A stretch of 64,000 nucleotides of DNA, from NCBI RefSeq assembly GCF_013410665.1, contig NZ_JACCFM010000001.1:1674001-1738000 (forward strand), given 5' to 3'. Positions 53,549 through 62,748 of this stretch are shown here, piece after piece. The first letter of the stretch is position 1. Each line of letters begins with the position of its first letter. Source of the DNA: Leifsonia psychrotolerans (lineage in GTDB: Bacteria > Actinomycetota > Actinomycetes > Actinomycetales > Microbacteriaceae). The notes below the pieces were generated by a model, which was not told the DNA's origin, did no database searches, and saw only the letters and a list, made by a program, of their open reading frames with translations. A program made the translations under genes and the position numbers.

Positions 53549-54780
53549 AGAAACGCCTTTCCTTCACCCCGGTAACTCGGTACGACATCGACGACGACTC
53601 CGTCGTCGACCACTGCGAATTCGTTCACGTGCTCGCTCATCTCCCCAGATTTGGTGTGCCGGAGCCAGACTCGATCGCCCACGCTGAGGGCCGCGGCATT
53701 CGGCCCAGTGAGAGGCGACTGCACCTCCCCCAAGCCTTCGTGCGGCTTGAGTTTCAGTTCGGGCGGCCAGACGAGACTGGGCGCCCGGTCAGGTCCGGGA
53801 GGGCCGGAGGCGATCCAGCCGCCTCCCAAGAGCGTCGCGCTCTCCGGCGTAGGCTTGCGCACCACCGACAGCGCGAACGCCGCAGCGGGGGCCGGTCTGA
53901 AATCACTGTAGTTGTCGAAGAGGTGCCCACCGAAATAACCGCTTCCCGCCGCGATGTCGGTCACCGAAGCATCCGAATGAGTGCTCTCGAGCGAGCCCGT
54001 GCCACCCCCGTTGACAAACTCGAGGTCGGCGACGAGCCGCACGGCGGCGACGGCCGCGGCGCGGCGCGCGGTCAGCTCCGGAATCGACTGGCGACGCATC
54101 CAGCGGTTGAGCACGCCCTCGGCTGCCTTGCCGATCGGGCGGTCGCCCCGCCCGGCGATCTGGGCTTCATATCCCATCATGCCGACCAAGGCGAAGCCCG
54201 GCCTGGACACGATGGCGATGGCCAAAGCACGGGCTTGCACGGCGGTATGCACCGGGGAGCGCCAGACGCCCAAATGGCCGAGCACCGGGTGGTCCAGGGA
54301 ACAGTCGAGCTCAATGGCGACCCGGATGGTTTCGCGCTGTGCCGGCGGCAGCACCGCGTCAATGAAGTCGAGCTGGGCCACCGAGTCGATCATGAGCGTC
54401 ACCTTCGCGGCGAACTCGGCCGACTGACCCAGCTGCGTGATTCCTGCGGCATCCGCTGTGGGGTACCCGATGACGACGTCATCGATGGTCTCGGCCAACC
54501 ACAGCGCTTCGGCGAGCGTGTACGCCAACACTCCCTGATGCCCGGGAAGGGCCAGGATCGCCTCAATCACGCTGCGCACCCGGATCGACTTGGTCGCCAC
54601 GCGAATCGGGGTTCCGCCGGCCCGAACCAGGAGGTCGTGTGCGTTGTGGCGCAGAGCCGCAAGATCAATCGTCGCAACCGGGGTGGGTAGGTGTGCGGTG
54701 GCCCGGGTGAGCGACGGCCAGTACTGCGCCGGATTCAGCCAGGGCGTCTGGGCAGAGAGATGAGTCAGGTCGAGAGTCAT
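53545..54780 (-). CDS. PLP-dependent alanine-racemase-fold protein
   Basis: 411 residues, fold type III like D-threonine aldolase and alanine racemase N-domain proteins. PLP lysine in VATKSIRVRSVI near 65, phosphate-binding part GGGTGSLESTH, and a C-terminal beta domain (VGDRVWLRHTKSGEMSEHVN, 20) with metal-like His and Glu positions. It could be an amino-acid racemase, aldolase or deaminase. Its ATG shares a base with the stop of the MFS gene. Confidence 0.85.
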   Translation of the reverse strand: MTLDLTHLSAQTPWLNPAQYWPSLTRATAHLPTPVATIDLAALRHNAHDLLVRAGGTPIRVATKSIRVRSVIEAILALPGHQGVLAYTLAEALWLAETIDDVVIGYPTADAAGITQLGQSAEFAAKVTLMIDSVAQLDFIDAVLPPAQRETIRVAIELDCSLDHPVLGHLGVWRSPVHTAVQARALAIAIVSRPGFALVGMMGYEAQIAGRGDRPIGKAAEGVLNRWMRRQSIPELTARRAAAVAAVRLVADLEFVNGGGTGSLESTHSDASVTDIAAGSGYFGGHLFDNYSDFRPAPAAAFALSVVRKPTPESATLLGGGWIASGPPGPDRAPSLVWPPELKLKPHEGLGEVQSPLTGPNAAALSVGDRVWLRHTKSGEMSEHVNEFAVVDDGVVVDVVPSYRGEGKAFL

Positions 54781-56036
54781 TAGCGCACCGATTTCACTTT
54801 GGCGACGGCGAGGGCCCCGGCGAACGCGAAGAGGCCGGCGAGCAAGAAGAGGCCGGTAAATCCACCCAGCACGGCGACGGCGCCCGCGCCGAGCAGAGGT
54901 GCAATCGCCTGCGGAACGGCCGTAGCGATGTTCATGATTCCGAGATCTTTACCCCGACTGGCCGGGTCGGGAAGCACCTGGGTGGCGAGCGCCTGGTCGA
55001 CGGCGAGAAAGCAGCCGTAGCCCAGGCCGAGAAGCCCGGCCGCGACCATCGCGGCCGTCAAGCTCGGAATGAACGCGAGCATGAGCGCAGCGACGCCCTG
55101 AAGCGCCGAGGCCACGAAGACGAAACTCTTACGCCGGCCCAGCGTGTCACTCAGACGTCCGAGGAAGATGGCGGCGACGATCACGAAAACCATGTAGATG
55201 AGGGTGAGCACGACCAGATCGTCTTCGGCGTTGGCATCCTTCAACCCGAACATCAAGAAGTAGAGAAGAAGCGTGGTGCCGAACGCGTTGCCGAAGTTGA
55301 CGAGTACGCGACTGAGCAGCGTCCAACCGAAGTCGGGGTAGGCGCGTGGGCTGATCCACAGGCTTTCCACGATGCCCCGGGTGGTGATCGGCTCGCGCTG
55401 CTCGGGCAGCAAAACGGCATCCGGCATGAGCAAGAAGGGGATGACGAGAATGAGAAGAAGAATGGCGACGACCGCGTAGCCGGCGAAGGTCCCCGTGAAG
55501 AGCATGGTCACGAGCAGCAAGCCGAGAATCGTTCCGACGGCCTGGGGAGCCGAGAGCCAGCCCGAGACGTAACCGCGCTGGCCGACCGGCACCTGGTCGG
55601 AGATCGTGGCGGTCAGCGCCGCGGTGAGCACGCAGAACCCGGTCAGCGCAAGGGCCCAGAAGACGCCGATGCCGACCATGCTCGTTTGCGCGCCGAGAAG
55701 CAGCAGCGCAACGGCAAAGAGTGCGGCTCCCCCGGCAATCCACGGCCGACGGCGGCCGAAGCGCGACGTGGTGCGATCAGAGAGTGCCCCGGTGAGCGGG
55801 TAGGCGACGATAGCGCAGAGGCCGGCGATGCCGGAGATGATGCCGAATGCGACGACGCTGTCGACCCAGTTCTGGGGATGCAGCTCACGATCGATCTGGG
55901 CGGGAAGCAGCAACTGCACCGGGGTGAGCTGAGCCATCCAAATACCCAGCCAAGCCGTCGCGAATGCGGCAATCCATTTTCCGGGTACGCGCCTGGTCGG
56001 TTCGGCGAAAACGGCAACGACGGTCGGTGTGCTCAC
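54780..56036 (-). CDS. MFS transporter
   Basis: 418 residues, twelve transmembrane helices. The loop GALSDRTTSRFGRRRPWIAG between helices 2 and 3 is the classic MFS motif, close to the glycoside/sucrose-type (SLC45, GPH-like) transporters. First gene of the operon, which fits import or export of the operon's substrate. The GTG at 56036 (GAGGAG upstream) is preferred to the GTG at 56048. Confidence 0.9.
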   Translation of the reverse strand: MSTPTVVAVFAEPTRRVPGKWIAAFATAWLGIWMAQLTPVQLLLPAQIDRELHPQNWVDSVVAFGIISGIAGLCAIVAYPLTGALSDRTTSRFGRRRPWIAGGAALFAVALLLLGAQTSMVGIGVFWALALTGFCVLTAALTATISDQVPVGQRGYVSGWLSAPQAVGTILGLLLVTMLFTGTFAGYAVVAILLLILVIPFLLMPDAVLLPEQREPITTRGIVESLWISPRAYPDFGWTLLSRVLVNFGNAFGTTLLLYFLMFGLKDANAEDDLVVLTLIYMVFVIVAAIFLGRLSDTLGRRKSFVFVASALQGVAALMLAFIPSLTAAMVAAGLLGLGYGCFLAVDQALATQVLPDPASRGKDLGIMNIATAVPQAIAPLLGAGAVAVLGGFTGLFLLAGLFAFAGALAVAKVKSVR

Positions 56037-56175
56037 TCGGCTCCTCACTGGTCAACATTGAACTTCAGCGGAATCACTCGATCGTAAGTATGCACTATCC
56101 GTCGGGTCGCCCGGCGCACACGAGGGGCTCTGCATGCAGCCGCCAACCAGCGTGGGGCACTATCGTCAAACTGTG

Positions 56176-57099
56176 CGACTTGGAGTTCTCGACGTTGGTT
56201 CGAATACCGTTCACCTGCTGGTGGTCGATGCGCGCGCGGGCGCCGCACCGGTGCCGATGTTCTCCGACAAGGCCGTGCTGCGTCTCATGCGCTACCTGAC
56301 GCCCGACGGCTCGATCACCGAAGAGGGTGTGCAGGCCGTGATCGCGGCTGTGCAGAGCGCCGTCGACGTGGCACAGCAGCACAATCTCGACGAGCTGTTG
56401 CCGATCGCGACCTCGGCCCTGCGCGACGCGAACAACGGCCCCGAGCTGCTCGCCCGGATCGAGGCAGAGACCGGCGTGGCATTGCACGTGCTCTCCGGCG
56501 AAGACGAATCGCGCCTGACGTTCCTCGCGGTACGTCGCTGGTACGGCTGGTCGGCCGAGAACATTCTTCTGTTCGACATTGGCGGAGGTTCCCTCGAAAT
56601 CGCGGCCGGTGCAAATGCGATTCCCGATGTCGCCCTCTCGCTTCCGCTTGGTGCCGGGCGCTCCACCGTTGGCTTTTTGCACGACGATCCGCCGTTGCCC
56701 GATCAAATGGCGGCGTTGCGTGACCATGCGGCAGGAATTCTGGCGACGGCCGTCACCGCCTTCGCCGATCAGCCGGCACCACACCACATCGTCGGTTCGT
56801 CTAAAACCATCAGGTCCCTGGCCAGGCTGGCCGGTTCCACTCAAGACGGCGTCGGCTCGGCCGACCGCATCATGCTGCGCCGCTCGCAGCTGAACGATTG
56901 GGTGCCGCGCTTGGCGAAGATTCCAGCCGATGCCCGCCCTGCCCTGCCCGGCATCACAGCCGACCGCACATTTCAGATTGTGGCCGGCGGCATCGTGCTC
57001 GGTGAGGCCATGGCCGCCTTCGGGGCGAATGAACTCGAAGTATCGCCCTGGGCTCTCCGGGAGGGCATCATTCTGCGCTACCTCGACCACCTGGGTTAG
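56176..57099 (+). CDS. Ppx/GppA-family phosphatase (copy 2)
   Basis: 307 residues from the GTG at 56176, which gives the family start [20 protein letters not shown] (20); ATG 56134 is possible but less likely. [12 protein letters not shown] and [14 protein letters not shown] are the phosphate loops, and SALRDANNG is the catalytic-loop relative of the other copy's ATRDA. Actinobacteria often carry two diverged Ppx/GppA proteins with different substrates (polyP versus pppGpp). Its 3' end meets an SLC13-like remnant. Confidence 0.92.
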   Translation, partial: RLGVLDVGSNTVHLLVVDARAGAAPVPMFSDKAVLRLMRYLTPDGSITEEGVQAVIAAVQSAVDVAQQHNLDELLPIATSALRDANNGPELLARIEAETGVALHVLSGEDESRLTFLAVRRWYGWSAENILLFDIGGGSLEIAAGANAIPDVALSLPLGAGRSTVGFLHDDPPLPDQMAALRDHAAGILATAVTAFADQPAPHHIVGSSKTIRSLARLAGSTQDGVGSADRIMLRRSQLNDWVPRLAKIPADARPALPGITADRTFQIVAGGIVLGEAMAAFGANELEVSPWALREGIILRYLDHLG

Positions 57100-57109
57100 T
57101 GAGATCCGC

Positions 57110-57237
57110 CCTTGCACACCCGTCGCAGAGAGGGTGAGTGCGACGCCGACGGCCAGGACACGACGCGAAAACGTGTTCCACACGAAAACGACGACTGCCA
57201 CTGCCAGCACGATCAGGGCAAACCTGATGTCACTCAA
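57110..57237 (-). pseudogene. N-terminal remnant of an SLC13-like permease
   Basis: The frame reads SDIRFALIVLAVAVVVFVWN, then SRRVLAVGVALTLSATGV, close to the first two helices of SLC13/citrate-type permeases (xVVALGVALLLxATGVL). Thereafter it runs without homology into the antisense of the Ppx gene. The remaining helices are missing. A TTG at 57237 could be the old start. Confidence 0.45.
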
Positions 57238-57285
57238 CTCGAGCGGGCGTCTCGACGACACCCTGAACGGGCTGAAACACGGTAG

Positions 57286-57359
57286 TGCCCCCACTGGGAT
57301 TCGAACCCAGACTGTGACGATTTTAAGTCGTCTGCCTCTGCCGATTGGGCTACGGGGGC
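57286..57359 (-). tRNA. tRNA, anticodon UAA (Leu), short variable loop
   Basis: 74 bases fold as a cloverleaf. The acceptor stem is GCCCCCG / TGGGGGC with discriminator A. The anticodon stem is GACGA / TCGTC with loop CTTAAAA, so the anticodon is UAA for leucine. The T-arm is CTGGG TTCGAAT CCCAG. The variable region is only five bases (ACAGT), a class I form, whereas leucine tRNAs normally have a long arm. No CCA is encoded. It would read the rare TTA codon. Confidence 0.93.
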
Positions 57360-57427
57360 GCGTCCGAAGTTCTCGGACGCTTCAAGCGTAGTTGGTGCCT
57401 CGCGGGCAGCCGAACTGTGCCGTGGGA

Positions 57428-58948
57428 CTACTTGGCGGCTACCGCCTCTTCCGGGGCGGCATCCGTTGTTGCTGCAGCCTTGCGTGGTGCACGCGGAGCG
57501 CGCGGAGTCTTCGCTGCGACAGCCGGAGCGGCCGGAGCCTTCTCAGCGGACTTGGCCGGAGCCTTCGCCGCAGCCTTCACCGGAGCCTTCTCTGCGACAG
57601 CTGCGGTTTCGGGCACGGCAGCGGCCGGCGGCTTCGGACGCGAGGCGAACTCCTCGAACACGGCGCGCGGAGTCTGCACTGCTTCGATCGAAACGATGTC
57701 GCGACCCAGGAAGAAGTTGTTCACCCAGCCCCAGACGACACGCAGCTTGCGCTCCCAGCTCGGCATGGCCAAGCCGTGGTAGCCGCGGTGTGCGAACCAG
57801 GCGAACAGGCCCTTAACCGAGAACTTGCCCGACTGGAAAACACCATAACCGATGCCGAGTCCAGCAACGGCGCCCATGTTCTTGTGGAAATAGTCCTTGG
57901 GGCCCTCGCCACGAAGCACAGCGACGATGTTCTTGGCCAGCAGCTTTCCCTGACGCACAGCGTGCTGAGCGTTGGGCACGCAGTTGCCACCCACTCCACC
58001 ACCGCTGAGGTCAGGAACGGCGGTGATGTCACCGGCGCCCCAGGCGCCTTCGATGAATTCGTCTTCGGTTCCCACGCGCAGGTCGGCACGCACACGCAGG
58101 CGGCCGCGCTCTTCGATGGGCAGGTCGGTGTTACGCACGATACCCGGGTTGGCCATGACACCGGCGGTCCAGACGATCAGGTCGGTCTCAAAGCTTTCCC
58201 CGGTGGAGAGTTCGATCTTCCCATCGACAGCGCTGGCAAGCTGCGTGTCGAGGTGGATCTGTGCGCCACGCTCGGCCAAGTTGTTGATGACCCAAAGGCT
58301 GGTGGGCAGCGACACTTCAGGCATGATGCGACCCATGGCCTCGACGAGGTGGAAGTGCGTATCTTCGAAGCTGATCTCGGGGTAGGACTTCAGCAGGCTA
58401 CTCGCGAAGGAGCGCAGCTCAGCGAAGATCTCGATGCCGGCGAAGCCGCCACCGATGACCACGAAGGTCAGAAGTCGGTCGCGCTCGGGTCCGGCAGGAA
58501 GCAGGGCCGCCTTATCGAAGTTGGTGAGTACGCGGTCACGGATGGCGACTGCTTCTTCAATGGTCTTCAAGCCGATTGCATTGTCTGCAACACCCGGAAT
58601 CGGGAAGGTGCGCGACACGGCGCCGGCGGTCACAACGATCTGGTCGTACTCGAACTGGTACGGCTCGCCGACGGCCGGCGTGATGGTCGCGGTCTTTTCG
58701 GCGTGATTAATGTAGGTGACCTTTGCGGCGACCACATTTGTGCGCTTCAGGTGACGGCGGTGCGACACTACGGCGTGTCGCGCCTCGATCGAGCCAGCAG
58801 CCACCTCGGGCAGGAAGGGCTGATAGGTCATATACGGCAGCGGGTCAACCATCGTGACCTCGGCTTCGCCTGTGCGAAGCCACTTCTCAAGCTTCCAGGC
58901 GGTGTAGAAACCGGCGTAGCCACCACCGACGATGAGAATTTTGGGCAC
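57428..58948 (-). CDS. ndh: Type II NADH dehydrogenase (NDH-2)
   Basis: 506 residues, membrane-associated flavoenzyme passing electrons from NADH to quinone. FAD fold ILIVGGGYAGFYTAWKLEK, NAD fold VVIGGGFAGIEIFAELRS, and the C-terminal GDITAVPDL and QHAVRQGKLLA blocks with the amphipathic membrane helix (KGLFAWFAHRGYHG). After residue 440 there is a 65-residue tail of Ala, Pro and Lys (APVKAAAKAPAKSAEKAPA) not found in most homologues. GGAGG precedes the GTG. Single gene. Confidence 0.93.
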   Translation of the reverse strand: MPKILIVGGGYAGFYTAWKLEKWLRTGEAEVTMVDPLPYMTYQPFLPEVAAGSIEARHAVVSHRRHLKRTNVVAAKVTYINHAEKTATITPAVGEPYQFEYDQIVVTAGAVSRTFPIPGVADNAIGLKTIEEAVAIRDRVLTNFDKAALLPAGPERDRLLTFVVIGGGFAGIEIFAELRSFASSLLKSYPEISFEDTHFHLVEAMGRIMPEVSLPTSLWVINNLAERGAQIHLDTQLASAVDGKIELSTGESFETDLIVWTAGVMANPGIVRNTDLPIEERGRLRVRADLRVGTEDEFIEGAWGAGDITAVPDLSGGGVGGNCVPNAQHAVRQGKLLAKNIVAVLRGEGPKDYFHKNMGAVAGLGIGYGVFQSGKFSVKGLFAWFAHRGYHGLAMPSWERKLRVVWGWVNNFFLGRDIVSIEAVQTPRAVFEEFASRPKPPAAAVPETAAVAEKAPVKAAAKAPAKSAEKAPAAPAVAAKTPRAPRAPRKAAATTDAAPEEAVAAK

Positions 58949-58987
58949 GATGAAAAGGCCTCCTATATGGTTTTGAAGCGCGAGATT

Positions 58988-60265
58988 CTAGGTTTTACGT
59001 CGAATTCGCTTGAAGTGCCGACCGACCCCGATGGCGAACAGCACTACTAGGATACCAAACCCTGTCAGTACGGCGAGCGGCACGCTCACATAGGCCACAC
59101 TGAGTGGGGTCGGAAGCCAGGATGCGGCACCGCTCGCCGGTGGCAGGATGGGATCCGGGATGGCCGGAAGCGGTGTCTGCTCGACCGGTTCCGGCCCCGG
59201 ATCCGCCACCGTGTTGGCCCTGCGATGCAGGTGAATCCAGGCCTTCAACAGGTCGGCCGGGGTCTCGGCCGTGGCATCCGGCACCTTCGCAGAAACTGCG
59301 GCAGCGGCGTCAATCAGACCGTTTCCATAAATTGGGCTGGGAATTTCGTGACCGTTCGGGTTCGCTGTGGCGATCACACGGTTCATCACCGCTGCCGCAT
59401 TGAGTTCAGGGTGAGCGGCGCGCACCAGTGCCACAAGCCCGGACACCAGCGGCGCGGCAGCGCTGGTGCCGTCCCACATCACGTGGCCACCGCCCGGCAT
59501 CACGCCCACGAGTTGCTCACTCGGCGCGGCGACCGAGATGGTGATTCCCTGCGATGACGCGTCGAAACTTGCCTTTTTGGTGCGGTCGACACCGGCAACA
59601 GTGAGCACGCCCGGAATCGTGGCCGGAGCTCCGACCTCGGTTGTGCCGCTCCCCCGGTTGCCGGCCGCCGCCACCACGACGACGTCGTGTTCGAAGGCGT
59701 AGAGGAAGGCCTCATCCCAACTCTCCGGCCAATCCAGAGTGTTTCGGGTCAGGGACATGTTGATGACGTCGGCGCCGTGGTCGACGGCCCAGCGGATGCC
59801 CTCGGCGATCTGGTCGTCGTTGCTCACGGTCGATCCGCTTGCACCGAATGCGACGGAGACCGACAGGATAGACGCGGCAGGAGCAACTCCGATCACACCG
59901 GAGCCGGAACCCGCTCCGCGGCCGGCCAGCAGCGAGGCGACCAGTGTGCCGTGCTCGCTGCCCTCGCCGACGGGAGTCTGGCCATTGCTCGAACCAAGCC
60001 CCGAGACATCCGTTCCGCCCACGATGACGCCGGAGAGTTCGGCGACACTGCCGTCGATGCCCGTGTCAATGACGGCGACCGTGACGCCGGCTCCCCTGGT
60101 CGTCTTCCACGCCTGAGTGAATCCGTAGTCGTTCAGCCAATACTCCAGGTCGCGCACCTGGTCGGCATGCGCAGGCGGAGCGTCGACGATTACCGCCCCG
60201 AACGCAAGCACAGTCACCAGGCCCACGGCAAGCGCAGCGCCCAGTCGACGACCGGGGACTCTCAT
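58988..60265 (-). CDS. Mycosin-like S8 serine protease
   Basis: 425 residues from the ATG at 60265. Signal peptide (MRVPGRRLGAALAVG, hydrophobic core, AHA). The subtilisin triad is complete: Asp in VAVIDTGIDG, His in SEHGTLVASLLAG, Ser in WDGTSAAAPLVSG, with oxyanion Asn in AAAGNRGSG. A Pro-rich linker and C-terminal helix (about 395-418) anchor it, the layout of MycP mycosins of type VII secretion. No ESX genes are nearby. The start shares one base with the DUF501 stop (TAATG). Confidence 0.92.
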   Translation of the reverse strand: MRVPGRRLGAALAVGLVTVLAFGAVIVDAPPAHADQVRDLEYWLNDYGFTQAWKTTRGAGVTVAVIDTGIDGSVAELSGVIVGGTDVSGLGSSNGQTPVGEGSEHGTLVASLLAGRGAGSGSGVIGVAPAASILSVSVAFGASGSTVSNDDQIAEGIRWAVDHGADVINMSLTRNTLDWPESWDEAFLYAFEHDVVVVAAAGNRGSGTTEVGAPATIPGVLTVAGVDRTKKASFDASSQGITISVAAPSEQLVGVMPGGGHVMWDGTSAAAPLVSGLVALVRAAHPELNAAAVMNRVIATANPNGHEIPSPIYGNGLIDAAAAVSAKVPDATAETPADLLKAWIHLHRRANTVADPGPEPVEQTPLPAIPDPILPPASGAASWLPTPLSVAYVSVPLAVLTGFGILVVLFAIGVGRHFKRIRRKT

Positions 60266-60792
60266 TAAGCGTCCGGGGTCGTCTCGGTGTAGTCGATGCA
60301 GACGCAGCGGGACGGGGACCAGTCGGCCCGCGCGAGCGCCAGGTCTCCGATCGGGTTGACGCCCGGGCCGGCAGCCAGCGAGTGGGCAGCGAGTGCGTGC
60401 AGGCACTTGACACGCTCGGGCATGCCACCCGACGAGATTCCGGCAATCTCCGGCACCTCACCGAGCACGGCACGGTCGGCGAGAAAACTCGCGTGGGCGG
60501 CGGCGTACCGGCTGCGCAAATCGGCATCGTCGGCGAGAAGTGCGGTGTATTCGTTCATTACCTGCGTGGCCTCGAGCGCCGAGATCGCTGCGGTGGCACC
60601 GGGGTGGCACATGTAGTACAGCGTGGGAAACGGGGTGCCGTCGGCGAGTCGAGGTGCCGTGGCGACCACTGTCGGCGCACCGCAGACACAGCGCGCCGCG
60701 ATTCCGACAACGTCGCGGGCCGGGCGCCCAAGCTGGGCGGACACTGTTGCGACATCGTCTGCGGTGAACGGGGCGAAGGGGGGTCGACTCAT
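60265..60792 (-). CDS. DUF501 protein
   Basis: 175 residues. The DUF501 core is clear: VVGIAARCVCGAPTVVAT, PFPTLYYMCHPGATAAIS, GGMPERVKCLHALAAHSLA and SRCVCIDY, with conserved Cys and His that may bind metal. DUF501 is regularly encoded beside ftsB/divIC and eno, and often a Ppx/GppA gene, in Actinobacteria; its function is unknown. Overlaps ftsB by four bases and the protease gene by one. Confidence 0.93.
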   Translation of the reverse strand: MSRPPFAPFTADDVATVSAQLGRPARDVVGIAARCVCGAPTVVATAPRLADGTPFPTLYYMCHPGATAAISALEATQVMNEYTALLADDADLRSRYAAAHASFLADRAVLGEVPEIAGISSGGMPERVKCLHALAAHSLAAGPGVNPIGDLALARADWSPSRCVCIDYTETTPDA

Positions 60793-61268
60793 GGGGACGG
60801 TTCCTCTGGTGCGAGACCGGCGGTCATGGCGGAAGCGAACATCGATGCCAGCCAATCGACGCTCGTGTCTTGGATTTCGGTGCTGACCGGCGGAATGCCA
60901 GCGTTGACCACTGCGGGCAGTGGCACATCGTTGATCACCAGAAAATTGATGTCGCCTGGCAATACGTACGAGAGTCGGTCGCGAGCCTGGGTCGTGACGT
61001 AGGTGCGGTCATTCCACCGTTCGCGCTCAGACTTCAGCTTCGCGACCGTGGCATTTTGACTCGCCACGGCGGCGCTGAGCCTGCTGATCTCCTGTTGTTG
61101 TTCAGCGTAGATGCGCAAGCTGGGCGCGAGCACAACCACAGCGAGAATGAGCACACCCATCATCACCAGCGAGAAGCCGGATGAACGGATGCCGCGCAGC
61201 CAGCCGCCCGCCGGAGTTGCAGGATCATCGAGCGCGACGGCTCGCTTGGCAGCTCGGCTGCGGGCCAT
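60789..61268 (-). CDS. FtsB/DivIC-type septum formation initiator
   Basis: 159 residues: cytoplasmic N-terminus, one transmembrane helix (about 32-52, LVMMGVLILAVVVLAPSL) and a coiled coil (AEQQQEISRLSAAVASQNAT, 20) followed by the GDINFLVIND-type FtsB region, where homologues carry the P-G-E motif. Acts with FtsL and FtsQ in the divisome. AAGGAG precedes the ATG 61268. Confidence 0.92.
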   Translation of the reverse strand: MARSRAAKRAVALDDPATPAGGWLRGIRSSGFSLVMMGVLILAVVVLAPSLRIYAEQQQEISRLSAAVASQNATVAKLKSERERWNDRTYVTTQARDRLSYVLPGDINFLVINDVPLPAVVNAGIPPVSTEIQDTSVDWLASMFASAMTAGLAPEEPSP

Positions 61269-61310
61269 GACGACTCCTTCCGCAGGTGTACATACTCGTG
61301 GTTGTGCAGA

Positions 61311-61355
61311 CAAAAAAAGGGGGCTTTCGAAGCACTCGCGCTGTCGAAAGCCCCC
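61311..61355 (-). terminator. Rho-independent terminator of eno
   Basis: 12-bp stem GGGGGCTTTCGA / TCGAAAGCCCCC with a 13-nt loop, followed on the minus strand by seven T. The only textbook intrinsic terminator with a U-tract in this window. Confidence 0.9.
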
Positions 61356-61364
61356 GTTACAAAG

Positions 61365-62702
<1,338 letters not shown>

Positions 62703-62748
62703 TCAGTCTAGTAAGGGTCACAAGGACCGGGTGGTGCGCTCGGCCGAT

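Noticed and set aside
56095..57294. 399-codon open frame on the minus strand
   Set aside because: Mostly antisense of the second Ppx/GppA gene. Only its first 45 or so codons look real and are listed as an SLC13-like remnant.
57392..59050. 552-codon open frame on the plus strand
   Set aside because: It is the exact antisense of ndh. Long antisense frames are expected in GC-rich codon usage, and the product has no recognisable domain.
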